A DNA stretch of 64,000 nt, taken from positions 689,501 to 753,500 of the forward strand of contig NZ_FUZU01000002.1 in NCBI RefSeq assembly GCF_900167975.1, in the 5' to 3' direction. The first letter of the stretch is position 1. Each line of letters starts with the position of its first letter. This DNA comes from Ohtaekwangia koreensis (GTDB taxonomy: Bacteria; Bacteroidota; Bacteroidia; Cytophagales; Cyclobacteriaceae). Positions 35,748-45,766 of the stretch are shown here, in pieces. The notes under the pieces were generated by a model. The model worked only from the letters and a program-made list of their open reading frames with translations, ran no database searches and had not been told where the DNA came from. The position numbers and the translations under genes are program-made.

Positions 35748-38700
35748 ATGAATATATCTGAACTAAGCCTGAGGAGACCGGTAATGGCGTTTGTGATGAA
35801 CATCATACTGGTGCTGTTTGGTATAATTGGCTTTAACTTTTTGGGTATACGCGATTACCCAGCCATTGATCCTCCAGTAGTAAATGTGCGTACAACATAT
35901 TCAGGAGCGAACGCAGATATTATTGAATCACAGATCACCGAGCCTCTTGAAAAATCAATCAATGGTATAGCGGGTATAAAAAATATTATATCCTCATCGA
36001 GTGTAGGGAACAGTAATATAAATATTGAATTTGAGTTAGGCGTTGATCTTGAAGCTGCCACGAATGACGTGCGCGATAAAGTTTCTCAGGCAACTCGATC
36101 TTTACCTCAGGACCTTACGAGTCCACCAGTAGTATCAAAAGCAGATGCGAACTCGGATGCTATCATTTCGATGACGGTGCAAAGCACTACTAAAAATTCA
36201 TTGCAGCTAACCGAGTATTGTAACAATGTTTTAGTGGAGCGCCTGCAAACTATACCCGGTGTTAGCAGTATACAGATATGGGGAGAGAAACGCTATGCGA
36301 TGCGCATCTGGCTTGATCCCGGAAAACTAAGCGCCTATAGCTTAACACCGCTTGATGTTCAAAATGCTCTGAACAAAGAAAACGTTGAATTGCCCTCTGG
36401 TAAAATTGCAGGCGATGCAACGGAGCTGACCGTTAGAACTTTTGGTAAATTATATACTGAAGAAGATTTTGAAAATGTAATCGTCAAATCTGTTCCACAG
36501 GGTGATATCCGGTTGAAAGATATCGGACAAGCATTGTTGGGCCCTGAGAACGAAGAGTCCGTATTACGGGAAAGTAATATACCGATGGTTGGTATGGCGA
36601 TTGTTCCATTACCCGGAGCGAACTATGTTGAGATTGCGGATGAGTTCTATAAGCGCCTTGAGCAAATAAAGAAGGAAGTTCCGGAGGATATCAAACTGGA
36701 TATAGCAATGGATCAAACTATATTCATCAAACGATCTATATCCGAAGTAGAAGAAACACTGATCATTTCATTCTTGCTGGTGGTGTTGATCATCTATTTG
36801 TTCTTCCGCGATTTCGTCATTGCCATTCGTCCGTTGATAGATATACCGGTTTCTCTGATTGCGACTTTCTTCGTCATGTACCTCTGTGGATTTTCGATCA
36901 ATGTACTCACGATGCTCGGCATTGTACTCGCCACGGGTCTCGTGGTGGATGATGGTATAGTGGTGACGGAGAATATATATAAGAAGCTGGAGCAGGGTAT
37001 GAATAAATACCAGGCAGCCAGAGAAGGATCGAAGGAAATTTTCTTTGCCGTTATCTCAACTTCTATTACACTGGCAGTAGTATTTCTTCCTATACTTTTT
37101 CTTCAGGGATTTGTCGGTCGTCTCTTCCGCGAGTTCGGTATCGTGGTAGCGAGTGCAGTGCTTATTTCATGCTTCGTCTCTTTAACACTAACACCAGTAT
37201 TGAGCGTAAAGCTTACTCGTACTAAACATGAACACTCGTGGTTCTACCGCGTTACGGAACCCTTATTCGCCAGTTTAGAGAATGGCTATAGACGTCTGCT
37301 CGAAGCCTTCATGCGTGTTCGTTGGGTATCGTTTATTATTATACTCTTGTGTTTTGGCTCGGCTTATTTCATTGGCACCAACATGCAATCTGAACTTGCA
37401 CCGATGGAAGATCGTAATCAATTCCGCCTACAGTTGTCAGCTGTGGAAGGAACATCGTACGACTATATGGATCAATACGTACAAAACCTCGTGGGGTTTG
37501 TACAGGATTCTATCCCGGAATATAAAACAGCACTTTCTGTAACGGCTCCAGGCTTTACAGGTGGTGGTGCTGTTAACACGGGTTTTGTTCGGGTAACATT
37601 GTCAGATCCACAAGATAGAGATCGCTCACAACAAGAGATAGTGGATATGGTGAATCGTAACCTCTCCGGCTTTCCGCAAGGAAAAGCCTTCGCAATACAA
37701 GAGCAGACTATATCTGTGAATCGAAGGGGCGGGCTACCTGTACAATTCGTAATTCAGAATAACAACCTGGAAAAACTTCGGGAAGTAATTCCAACATTTT
37801 TAGAAGAAGCCAATAGTAGCCCTGTGTTGCAGGGTATAGATATAGACTTGAAATTTAATAAGCCTGAATTAAGAGTAGAGATTAACCGGTTAAAAGCTGC
37901 ACAACTGGGCATCAGCGTACAAGATATAGCACAAACATTGCAGTTGGCGTATAGTAATCTTCGCTTCGGATATTTTACAAAGGAAGGTAAACAATATCAG
38001 GTGATGGGGCAGGTTACACGCATCGATCGTGACGATCCGGATGATTTGAAAAATTTATATGTCCGCACAGGTTCGGGTGAGCTAATTTCGTTGGATAACG
38101 TTGTCTCTGTACAAGAGTCTACAACTCCTCCTTCACTATATCACTTCAATAGGTATAAATCTGCCACTATATCTGCCGGTCTTGCTCCTGGCAAAACTGT
38201 AGGCGATGGTATAAAAGTAATGGAAGAGATCTCGGCTAAGCTGCTGGACGAGAGTTTCACTACTTCGCTAACCGGTACCTCACGCGATTATGCTGAGAGC
38301 TCAAGCAATACTTCTTTCGCATTCTTGTTAGCGCTGTTATTGATATACCTTATTCTAGCGGCCCAGTTTGAAAGCTTTGTGGATCCGCTTACTATTATGT
38401 TTACGGTGCCTTTGGCGATTAGCGGTGCATTTATATCACTCTATATATTTGGTCAGACGGTAAATATATTTTCACAAATCGGTATGATCATGCTCATCGG
38501 TCTGGTTACCAAGAACGGTATACTTATCGTTGAATTTGCAAACCAGAAACGCGAGGAAGGACTGTCTAAAATAGAAGCAGTGCTGGAAGCTTCGCGCCTT
38601 CGTCTTCGTCCGATCCTGATGACGAGTCTGGCTATGGCTTTGGGCTCTTTACCATTGGCGCTTTCATTGGGGGCTGCCTCTACAAGCCGTAAGCCATTGG

Positions 38701-38861
38701 GTATTGTAATTGTCGGCGGAATTATGTTCTCACTTATATTAACGTTATTCGTAATCCCGGCAATGTATTCATTCCTTTCACGAAAGAGAAAACATATAGA
38801 ATTTGGTAATGAGGCTTCATCAACTCCTCAGCCACAAAAAGAATTGGTATATGAAGATTAG
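35748..38861 (+). CDS. RND family efflux permease
   Basis: A 1037-residue inner-membrane proton antiporter of the hydrophobe/amphiphile (HAE) RND type. It starts LRRPVMAFVMNIILVLFGIIGF, contains two large periplasmic loops and twelve predicted helices, and shows the proton-relay Asp pair in TM4 (GLVVDDGIVVTENIYKKL) and the second-half signature GLVTKNGILIVEFANQKR. The aromatic-rich and acidic pattern fits drug, bile or lipid efflux rather than heavy metals. The tolC-like gene starts inside its last codons, so the two are coupled. Confidence 0.95.
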   Translation: MNISELSLRRPVMAFVMNIILVLFGIIGFNFLGIRDYPAIDPPVVNVRTTYSGANADIIESQITEPLEKSINGIAGIKNIISSSSVGNSNINIEFELGVDLEAATNDVRDKVSQATRSLPQDLTSPPVVSKADANSDAIISMTVQSTTKNSLQLTEYCNNVLVERLQTIPGVSSIQIWGEKRYAMRIWLDPGKLSAYSLTPLDVQNALNKENVELPSGKIAGDATELTVRTFGKLYTEEDFENVIVKSVPQGDIRLKDIGQALLGPENEESVLRESNIPMVGMAIVPLPGANYVEIADEFYKRLEQIKKEVPEDIKLDIAMDQTIFIKRSISEVEETLIISFLLVVLIIYLFFRDFVIAIRPLIDIPVSLIATFFVMYLCGFSINVLTMLGIVLATGLVVDDGIVVTENIYKKLEQGMNKYQAAREGSKEIFFAVISTSITLAVVFLPILFLQGFVGRLFREFGIVVASAVLISCFVSLTLTPVLSVKLTRTKHEHSWFYRVTEPLFASLENGYRRLLEAFMRVRWVSFIIILLCFGSAYFIGTNMQSELAPMEDRNQFRLQLSAVEGTSYDYMDQYVQNLVGFVQDSIPEYKTALSVTAPGFTGGGAVNTGFVRVTLSDPQDRDRSQQEIVDMVNRNLSGFPQGKAFAIQEQTISVNRRGGLPVQFVIQNNNLEKLREVIPTFLEEANSSPVLQGIDIDLKFNKPELRVEINRLKAAQLGISVQDIAQTLQLAYSNLRFGYFTKEGKQYQVMGQVTRIDRDDPDDLKNLYVRTGSGELISLDNVVSVQESTTPPSLYHFNRYKSATISAGLAPGKTVGDGIKVMEEISAKLLDESFTTSLTGTSRDYAESSSNTSFAFLLALLLIYLILAAQFESFVDPLTIMFTVPLAISGAFISLYIFGQTVNIFSQIGMIMLIGLVTKNGILIVEFANQKREEGLSKIEAVLEASRLRLRPILMTSLAMALGSLPLALSLGAASTSRKPLGIVIVGGIMFSLILTLFVIPAMYSFLSRKRKHIEFGNEASSTPQPQKELVYED

Positions 38862-40176
38862 ACTTTCCGTATTACGGGCGACCTTTTTTGTTTTTCTTTT
38901 TATCAAAACGGCAAGTGCACAGGAACAGGTTTCGCTCGAAAAGGTAATCGCGTTAGCCCTTGAAAAGAATTACGATATACGTCTCGCCACCAATGCATCC
39001 GAAGCTTATGCAACAGATAGAGGGTACGCCTGGGCTGCGTTTGTGCCGCAGGTAAATGCAACAGGATCTATTGTGCGGAATAGCAACAATCAGGAACTAC
39101 GCTTTCAAGATGAAACCCGTAACAATAGTGGTAAGGCTATCTCCAATAACACCAATGGTTCGGTACAACTTAACTGGACGTTGTTTGATGGAACAAAGAT
39201 GTTCGCGACAGCGGAGCGACTCCGGTATATAGATGCACAAGGTGAATTGTTGGTGAAGGAGCAAATGGTAACGACCATAGCTTCAGTCATTACAAATTAC
39301 TATGATATAGTGCGGCAAAAGCAGCAGCTTAAAGCTACACAGGAGCAGATGGCTGTGAGTGAAGAACGTGTAAAGCTTGCTGAGCGTAAACTTCAGGTTG
39401 GTACAGGTGGTAAACCGGAATTGCTTCAGGCTCGTGTTGATTTTAACGCGCAGCGTACGCTTACAATTCAACAGGAGGCTTTGATTGTTCAATTAAAAGA
39501 ACAACTGAATGCGCTTGTAGATTCTCAATTGCCACCGGTATATGAAGTGACAGATACAATTATTATTAACCTGGATTTAAAACGGGAGGACCTGGCTGCT
39601 AATCTGGAGGGCAACAATTATAGTCTACAGGCGTCATCAATGAATCGGGATATAGCAAAGTTGTCAGTACGTGAGAGAAGGGCTGAACTATACCCGGTGT
39701 TGAGTTTTAATGCAGCCTATAATTATTCAAAGACAGATAACATAAAACTTATTAATCCATTCTCAGCTTTATATAGCCAAAGCGATGGCTATAATTATGG
39801 ACTCACATTATCGGTTCCGATCTTGAATGGATTTAATACCAGACGACTCATTACGCAGGCGAATATAAATTACAGCCGTCAGCAATTGTTTTATGATCAG
39901 CTTAAGATAAATGTCAACGTTGAATTGAAGAATGCATATGTAGATTACGACAATGCAAAGAAAATACTACTAATAGAAGAGGAAACAATTTTGCTGGCGA
40001 AGGAAAATGTATTTATAGCACTCGAAGGTTTCAAGCGCGGTATAACAACCTTCATTGAGTTGCGTACTGCACAGCAAAGTTTAGCAGATGCCTATAACCG
40101 ATTGATCAATGCGCGTTACCTCGCAAAGGTAGCAGAGACACAATTGCTTCGGTTAAATGGTGGCCTGTTGAAGTAA
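38851..40176 (+). CDS. TolC-like outer-membrane efflux channel
   Basis: A 441-residue protein with signal peptide ending near ASAQE and two OEP repeats of long helical hairpins (EKVIALALEKNYDIRLATNAS; KLQVGTGGKPELLQARVDFNAQ; GFKRGITTFIELRTAQQSLADAYNRLINARY). The ATG at 38851 overlaps the pump gene by 11 bp and begins directly with the signal peptide; the longer frame from 38803 lies inside the pump gene. It supplies the exit duct for the RND pump. Confidence 0.93.
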   Translation: MKIRLSVLRATFFVFLFIKTASAQEQVSLEKVIALALEKNYDIRLATNASEAYATDRGYAWAAFVPQVNATGSIVRNSNNQELRFQDETRNNSGKAISNNTNGSVQLNWTLFDGTKMFATAERLRYIDAQGELLVKEQMVTTIASVITNYYDIVRQKQQLKATQEQMAVSEERVKLAERKLQVGTGGKPELLQARVDFNAQRTLTIQQEALIVQLKEQLNALVDSQLPPVYEVTDTIIINLDLKREDLAANLEGNNYSLQASSMNRDIAKLSVRERRAELYPVLSFNAAYNYSKTDNIKLINPFSALYSQSDGYNYGLTLSVPILNGFNTRRLITQANINYSRQQLFYDQLKINVNVELKNAYVDYDNAKKILLIEEETILLAKENVFIALEGFKRGITTFIELRTAQQSLADAYNRLINARYLAKVAETQLLRLNGGLLK

Positions 40177-40201
40177 CAATCTCCACGAAAGTGATTATAG
40201 C

Positions 40202-40230
40202 AAGCTCTGGATTTATTTCAGAGCTTTTTT
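40202..40230 (+). terminator. Intrinsic terminator after the RND operon
   Basis: An 8-bp stem AAGCTCTG/CAGAGCTT is followed directly by a T-run. Confidence 0.88.
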
Positions 40231-40288
40231 ATTTACAGCGGATGTAATGCGACTATATTTTATCAAATTGCTTTGAAGATATATACCC

Positions 40289-41104
40289 ATGATTGAACAG
40301 ATTAAGGAGGCTTCCGATTTTATTCAAAGCAAAGGAGTAACTCAGCCTGAAGTGGGTGTTGTGTTAGGCACCGGCTTGGGTAATCTTTTTGTCGAGGAGA
40401 TCCAGAATCCTATTGTGATAGAGTATCACCACATTCCGCACTTTCCGGTTTCAACGGTGGAGTCGCATAAAGGTAAGCTTATCTATGGAACGATAGCCGG
40501 TAAATATATACTTGCCATGCAGGGCCGCTTTCATTATTATGAAGGGTATAGCATGAAGCAGATTACTTTTCCTATTCGGGTAATGAAGAAGCTCGGTATA
40601 AAGAATCTCCTGTTGTCAAACGCTGCCGGTAATATGAACCTTGATTGGAAAAAAGGAGAGTTGATGTTACTGGATGATCATATCAATTTTCAACCTGATA
40701 ATCCATTACGAGGATTGAATGATAGTACGTTGGGGCCTCGCTTTCCGGATATGAGCCAACCTTACTCAAAGCGATTGAATGATCTTCTGACAACTATTGC
40801 AAATGAAAAGGGCATTACGCTTCATACAGGAGTATATGTAAGTGTTACAGGACCGAACCTCGAGACGCGTGCAGAGTATAGATTTCTTCGGAATATAGGA
40901 GCTGATGCTGTAGGCATGAGCACGGTGCCGGAGGTTATTGTAGCCAACCACATGAGTATACCGTGCTGCGCTATTTCCGTTTTAACAGATGATTGTGACC
41001 CTGATAACCTGAATCCGGTTAACATTGAACAGATCATTGCTATTGCAGGCCAGGCGGAGCCAGCCCTCACAGAAGTATATAAAGAATTGATCTCGCGTAT
41101 GTGA
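40289..41104 (+). CDS. Purine nucleoside phosphorylase (trimeric type)
   Basis: A 271-residue enzyme that splits inosine and guanosine with phosphate in purine salvage. Motifs of the trimeric PNP/MTAP family are clear: VVLGTGLGNL with the phosphate-binding loop, VESHKGKLIYG, GRFHYYEGYSMKQITFPIRVMKKLG, SNAAGNMNLDWKKGELMLLDDHIN and GADAVGMSTVPEVIVANHM. The length fits. It has a terminator on each side and seems to be transcribed alone. Confidence 0.94.
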   Translation: MIEQIKEASDFIQSKGVTQPEVGVVLGTGLGNLFVEEIQNPIVIEYHHIPHFPVSTVESHKGKLIYGTIAGKYILAMQGRFHYYEGYSMKQITFPIRVMKKLGIKNLLLSNAAGNMNLDWKKGELMLLDDHINFQPDNPLRGLNDSTLGPRFPDMSQPYSKRLNDLLTTIANEKGITLHTGVYVSVTGPNLETRAEYRFLRNIGADAVGMSTVPEVIVANHMSIPCCAISVLTDDCDPDNLNPVNIEQIIAIAGQAEPALTEVYKELISRM

Positions 41105-41110
41105 TATAAC

Positions 41111-41143
41111 AAAAAAATCCCGGAGGGTTACTCCGGGATTTTT
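41111..41143. terminator. Bidirectional intrinsic terminator
   Basis: An 11-bp stem AAATCCCGGAG/CTCCGGGATTT with a GGTTA loop has A-rich sequence on the left and T-rich on the right. It separates two convergent genes. Confidence 0.93.
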
Positions 41144-41165
41144 GTATTATATTTTTTGTAAAGTA

Positions 41166-41918
41166 TTATGCCGTTGCTGCAGATGATTCTTCAAATTTTT
41201 GAGACATTCTTAACGTAACAGTTTTCTTGGCTTTGTATCCACAATAGCCACACTGGAAATGCTTCAACAGTTCGCCTTCTTCTATAGTGGAAGGAGTTTT
41301 CAGAATTTCTTCACGAACAACTTTAAAAGTCTGGTAGTTACATTCAGGGCATTGCAAAGCGTGCAAGTGACCAGAGTATCTTTCGATTTTAACGTAGCCG
41401 GTTTCTTCGTCTTTCCATACATCATAGTCAATGGAGAAAACATTTTCTTCAGCTTGCATACCTTCATCGAGGTAAGCATCTTCTTCGTCTTCGCTCAACA
41501 GCTTCATAGCCTTGCCGGTTTTTGGAGAAACCCGCGGCTTGTAACGAAGTACTTTCAAGCGTTTTTCTATAAAGAAAGGATAATAGAATTTTAACAGGTT
41601 CTGAATGATCAGTGCTACGATCAATCCCATTGCAAACGTGGTGAACACACGCACGAAAATCCAGATTGGATTAAGTTCTACAATGTTGGCATTTGCGTAA
41701 AAGCAACAACCGATTACCAAAATAACAGAAGCGATCCATAGGGTCTTGATCTCGCTGCGGTTAATGTAATCATATTTGGTTTTGGCATCGTTCATTGTTG
41801 CAAGTCGCACAACATGATACAGAGCAATCAGAATGGCAATTGCCCAGGCAGCAAACGCTATGTTCTTTGCCATCGAATTCCAAGCGTCATACTGATGTGG
41901 ATCTACTATCTCTTCCAT
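41166..41918 (-). CDS. Membrane protein with C-terminal zinc ribbon, unknown function
   Basis: A 250-residue protein of a family I do not recognise. Three membrane segments are visible (about 21-40, 59-77 and 84-108), the second containing a CC pair. The rest is likely cytoplasmic: a basic stretch after the third helix, an acidic region (SEDEEDAYLDEG), and a predicted zinc ribbon with Cys190-Pro-Glu-Cys193 and Cys223-Gly-Tyr-Cys226. The C-terminal tail is Ser/Ala-rich. It stands alone between convergent pnp and an alpha/beta hydrolase gene, with a TATATTTG promoter box upstream. A sensor or assembly role is possible but purely speculative. Confidence 0.7.
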   Translation of the reverse strand: MEEIVDPHQYDAWNSMAKNIAFAAWAIAILIALYHVVRLATMNDAKTKYDYINRSEIKTLWIASVILVIGCCFYANANIVELNPIWIFVRVFTTFAMGLIVALIIQNLLKFYYPFFIEKRLKVLRYKPRVSPKTGKAMKLLSEDEEDAYLDEGMQAEENVFSIDYDVWKDEETGYVKIERYSGHLHALQCPECNYQTFKVVREEILKTPSTIEEGELLKHFQCGYCGYKAKKTVTLRMSQKFEESSAATA

Positions 41919-41950
41919 GGTTACAGGTTGGTTATTAATATTCCTATTAG

Positions 41951-41958
41951 CAAATATA
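41951..41958 (-). promoter_or_regulatory. Promoter -7 box for the zinc-ribbon membrane protein
   Basis: TATATTTG on the minus strand matches TAnnTTTG and lies 32 bases before the ATG. A -33 element is not clear. Confidence 0.45.
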
Positions 41959-42072
41959 GAGTCCTGATTTTATTAAACCTAACACGTGCGTGCAGTGCAC
42001 TTGAAAACATATACAATTTAGTACTGTTTTAATCAAATTGTCAACGGTAATCTGCCAAAGTAAGAGGTTTAA

Positions 42073-42831
42073 TTACAGGTGATTCACAAAAACTTTAACG
42101 AGGTTAACCGTTTCAGTAAATTTTTCGAACATACCCATGTGAGCAACATCATTCAGTACGTGAAGCACTGGTTTCTTACAAAGTGCTGCTTGCTCTTCTA
42201 CACTGGCGGCTGGTATGCTCTGATCTTTTTTACCGGCAATTAATAAAACCGGTTTATCAAATTGTTGTAAAACTTCTACACGTGCAGGACGATCTCGCAT
42301 AGCCTGTGTATAACCTGTTACAGTATCCTCACTGGACTGAATAGCGATTTCACGAATACGTGCAATGGCCGGATGCTCCGGATTAGCAAAAAGTTGTTGA
42401 ATGAAGTTAGAGGTAAAAGCTAACGCTCCATTCTTTTTTACAAAGTCTATAGTTTTGGTACGCGACTCTTTTTTTTCTGTAGAATCACTATATGCAGTCG
42501 AATGAAAAAGACCTATACCTGCAAATAGATTTAAATTTTTTGCCGCCATTGCAAGCGTTACATAACCGCCAAGTGAATGTCCGATAACAACAGGGTTCTG
42601 AATTTTCTGTTCCTCAATCCACAAAAGCAACTGAGTGGCTACATCGTCAATTGAAAATGGAGAACTTAACGATTCACTTTTACCAAAACCAGGAAGGTCT
42701 GGTGTGTATACTTTGAAATTTTCAGAGATTGTGGCAGCGAACTCATTCCACACAGCACTGTTCATGGGAAAACCATGGATCAGAATAACGGGTTGGCCTG
42801 TGCCTTGAACATTAAAAAATATCTTCGACAT
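42073..42831 (-). CDS. Alpha/beta-fold hydrolase
   Basis: A 252-residue hydrolase. The oxyanion segment is ILIHGFPMNSAVW, the nucleophile is Ser86 in IGHSLGGYVTLAMA, the acid is the Asp in AGKKDQSIPA, and the catalytic His231 lies in NDVAHMGMFEKF. It has no signal peptide, so it is cytoplasmic. It starts 2 bp after dxs on the same strand. The sequence resembles general esterases and haloperoxidase-like hydrolases; the substrate is not known. Confidence 0.87.
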   Translation of the reverse strand: MSKIFFNVQGTGQPVILIHGFPMNSAVWNEFAATISENFKVYTPDLPGFGKSESLSSPFSIDDVATQLLLWIEEQKIQNPVVIGHSLGGYVTLAMAAKNLNLFAGIGLFHSTAYSDSTEKKESRTKTIDFVKKNGALAFTSNFIQQLFANPEHPAIARIREIAIQSSEDTVTGYTQAMRDRPARVEVLQQFDKPVLLIAGKKDQSIPAASVEEQAALCKKPVLHVLNDVAHMGMFEKFTETVNLVKVFVNHL

Positions 42832-42833
42832 TA

Positions 42834-44753
42834 TTATCTCGGTACTAATTCCAACATCTCTACAACAGCTCGCTCGATTCCTTCTACATCAAAACTACAT
42901 TCGTGGTGAAGTTCATGCTGCTCACCATGTTCTACAATTCTATCCGGAATTCCTAACCTTCTCACTTCTGCTCGAAGATTATTGTCGGCCATAAATTCAA
43001 GTATAGCACTTCCAAAACCTCCTTGCAGACAACTATCTTCAACGGTTAATATTTTTTTGTATTGACTGAATATCTCAAGCAACATTTTTTCATCCAATGG
43101 TTTTGCAAAACGCATATCATAATGCCCTATCAAAATGTTATGCCGGGCAAGGCGCTCGCAAACTTCTACTGCGTAATTACCAATGTGTCCAAGCGTTAAA
43201 ATTGCTAACTCGTTCCCTGCTCTCAATTTTCGTCCGGTTCCAATCGCGATTTCCTCCATAGATGTTTTCCACTCAGGCATAACACCCTGGCCCCTTGGAT
43301 AACGAATGGTGAAAGCCTGCTCGGCTCTTGGTAACTGAGCAGTATACATGAGGTTGCGTAGTTCTGCTTCATTCATCGGAGCAGCAATAATCATATTCGG
43401 AAGACAACGGAAGTAAGCAATGTCATATGCACCGTGGTGGGTAGGTCCGTCAGCACCAGCAAAGCCTGCACGGTCAAGGCAGAAATTGACAGGCAAATTC
43501 TGTATGCACACATCATGCACAACCTGATCGTATGCGCGTTGCATGAATGAACTATATATATTACAGAAAGGCACTAGCCCCTGCGTTGCAAGGCCTGCTG
43601 AAAAAGTGACAGCATGCTGTTCCGCTATACCAACATCAAACGCACGGTCAGGCATTTCCTTCATCATGATGTTCATTGATGAACCCGATGGCATTGCCGG
43701 AGTTATACCTACAATTTTGTCATTGGTTCTTGCAAGCTCTACCAATGTATGGCCAAATACATCCTGGTATTTTGGAGCCTGTGGCTTCTCATATATCTTT
43801 TTAAAGATCTCGCCTGTGATCTTGTCAAATGTTCCAGGTGCATGCCAGGTAGTAGCATTTCCTTTTTCTGCAGGGCCATATCCTTTTCCTTTCACAGTGA
43901 CACAGTGAAGAATTTTAGGACCCTTTATGTGCTTAAGATCATTGAGGATTGTTACAAGATGATTTACATCGTGACCATCTACCGGACCAAAATAGCGAAG
44001 GTTGAGAGACTCAAATAAATTACTCTGACTTAACAACGTTGACTTTATACCGGTCTCAACTTTAGAAACAATTTCCTGCGCGCTCTTTCCGAAGTTCGAC
44101 AGCTTGCCCAGTAAGTTCCAGACTTCGTCTTTTAATTTATTATAGGTTTTGGATGTAGTAATATCCGTTAGATAATCTTTCAGTGCACCAACATTCGGAT
44201 CGATCGACATACAGTTGTCGTTCAGAATAATCAGAACATTAGAGTCAGAAACACCAGCGTGATTCAAACCTTCAAAAGCCATTCCTCCTGTTAATGCACC
44301 ATCACCAATTACTGCGATGTGTTGCTTCTCGTCTTCTTTTAAATACTTGGAAGCAACAGCCATACCCAACGCAGCAGAAACAGAGGTCGAAGAATGTCCT
44401 ACACCGAAAGCATCGTATTCACTTTCTTTTCTTTTCGGAAAACCAGAGAGGCCGTTGTAAACACGGTTCGTATAAAAAGTATCTCTTCGGCCTGTCAGAA
44501 TTTTATGGCCGTAAGCCTGGTGGCCTACATCCCATACGAGTTGGTCGTACGGAGTTTTAAAAACATAATGCAATGCCACGGTAAGCTCTACCACACCGAG
44601 ACTTGCCCCGAAATGTCCGCCATAAACGGAAACATTATCGATGATGAAATGGCGGAGCTCCTCACAAAGCTGAACCAATTGGGCCTGATCGAGCTTTTTG
44701 AGATCATCAGGTGAATTTATTTCTCCTAAAAGTTTTCCCGGGGTTATCAGCAT
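42834..44753 (-). CDS. dxs: 1-deoxy-D-xylulose-5-phosphate synthase
   Basis: A 639-residue thiamine diphosphate enzyme, the first step of the non-mevalonate isoprenoid pathway. Visible motifs are LVWDVGHQAYGHKILTGRR, the ThDP motif GDGALTGGMAFEGLNHAG ending in LNDN, the pyrimidine-domain segment DVGIAEQHAVTFSAGLATQG, and DGPTHHGAYDIAYFRCLPNM. The length is standard. It feeds the same prenyl-phosphate pool used by uppS elsewhere in this window. The hydrolase gene downstream is probably cotranscribed. Confidence 0.97.
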   Translation of the reverse strand: MLITPGKLLGEINSPDDLKKLDQAQLVQLCEELRHFIIDNVSVYGGHFGASLGVVELTVALHYVFKTPYDQLVWDVGHQAYGHKILTGRRDTFYTNRVYNGLSGFPKRKESEYDAFGVGHSSTSVSAALGMAVASKYLKEDEKQHIAVIGDGALTGGMAFEGLNHAGVSDSNVLIILNDNCMSIDPNVGALKDYLTDITTSKTYNKLKDEVWNLLGKLSNFGKSAQEIVSKVETGIKSTLLSQSNLFESLNLRYFGPVDGHDVNHLVTILNDLKHIKGPKILHCVTVKGKGYGPAEKGNATTWHAPGTFDKITGEIFKKIYEKPQAPKYQDVFGHTLVELARTNDKIVGITPAMPSGSSMNIMMKEMPDRAFDVGIAEQHAVTFSAGLATQGLVPFCNIYSSFMQRAYDQVVHDVCIQNLPVNFCLDRAGFAGADGPTHHGAYDIAYFRCLPNMIIAAPMNEAELRNLMYTAQLPRAEQAFTIRYPRGQGVMPEWKTSMEEIAIGTGRKLRAGNELAILTLGHIGNYAVEVCERLARHNILIGHYDMRFAKPLDEKMLLEIFSQYKKILTVEDSCLQGGFGSAILEFMADNNLRAEVRRLGIPDRIVEHGEQHELHHECSFDVEGIERAVVEMLELVPR

Positions 44754-44926
44754 GGGTTTTTTTGCATTAATGCCTCTATAAACAATAATTGAAGGTAAGA
44801 GTTTTACACTATCACTCCTAACTTGCGATTAAACGGACTAATTGACCTGAAAAAGAAGTTTTCGCTAAAAAAATAAGCCACAAAATTAGTATTTCTTTTC
44901 AATCGGGCTTTTTGCCGGATTATAAA

Positions 44927-44934
44927 TAAATTTG
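44927..44934 (+). promoter_or_regulatory. Promoter -7 box for scpA
   Basis: TAAATTTG matches TAnnTTTG, with 16 bases between it and the scpA ATG. No TTTG at the standard distance. Confidence 0.45.
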
Positions 44935-44950
44935 TCCTCTCACTCGATTT

Positions 44951-45736
44951 ATGACACAGGAAAATTTTGAGGTAAAACTCCCGCTGTTTGAAGGTCCGTT
45001 CGATCTTCTGTTGTTCTTCATTGAACGCGATGAACTGGATATCTATGATATTCCGATCTCAAAAATCACAAACGACTTCCTGGAGTATATTCAGCAGATG
45101 GAGCAACTTAATATAGAGGTAGCGAGTGAATTTATACTGGTGGCGGCAACCCTCATGCGCATCAAATCAAAAATGTTGTTACCGCGTCCGCAGTTGGATG
45201 AGCAGGGGAATGAAATTGACCCTCGCGAAGAACTTGTACGCCACTTGCTTGAATACAAGAAGTATAAATCTGTTGTTGATACCTTCCACAAAATGGAAGA
45301 GACCGAGCTTACCAAAGAGAAACGTGGTAACCTGATGAAGGAGCTGCGCACTCTGGCAGAGAGTACAAACGTAGAGGCCGAGCTTCAGGACATCACGATA
45401 TTCAAACTGATGCAGGTGTTTGATAAGGTATTGAAACGTTATCAGGCGGATAAAAACAAACCGGTACACCAGGTAATTCAGTATCCCTATACGGTTGAAG
45501 GACAAAAGAAATATATAACAGATGCGCTGGAAAATAAAACCAAATTATCCTTTACGGAGATGTTGGAAACATTCCCGACACGTATCGGACTGATCTTTAA
45601 TTTCCTGGCTATTCTTGAAATGCTGGCGCTGCAAATCCTTACCATTCAGGTAGGCGAAGGCTTTAATAATTTTTGGATCACGAAATACAACGCTACCGCA
45701 GAAACAAAAGAAGTAAATACTACTTTAAGCGAGTAG
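44951..45736 (+). CDS. scpA: Segregation and condensation protein A
   Basis: A 261-residue kleisin that bridges the SMC heads in the bacterial condensin. The N-terminal signature FEVKLPLFEGPFDLLLFFIERDELDIYDIPISKITNDFLEYI is intact, followed by EFILVAATLMRIKSKMLLP and the C-terminal winged-helix part FTEMLETFPTRIGLIFNFLAILEMLALQILTI. The partner scpB is not adjacent. Confidence 0.93.
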   Translation: MTQENFEVKLPLFEGPFDLLLFFIERDELDIYDIPISKITNDFLEYIQQMEQLNIEVASEFILVAATLMRIKSKMLLPRPQLDEQGNEIDPREELVRHLLEYKKYKSVVDTFHKMEETELTKEKRGNLMKELRTLAESTNVEAELQDITIFKLMQVFDKVLKRYQADKNKPVHQVIQYPYTVEGQKKYITDALENKTKLSFTEMLETFPTRIGLIFNFLAILEMLALQILTIQVGEGFNNFWITKYNATAETKEVNTTLSE

Positions 45737-45766
45737 TATATATTCTAAAATGTGAAAGTATATATT

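Noticed and set aside
42000-42060. Short palindromic stretch around GTGCGTGCAGTGCAC upstream of the zinc-ribbon gene
   Set aside because: The arms are too short and irregular to separate from chance.
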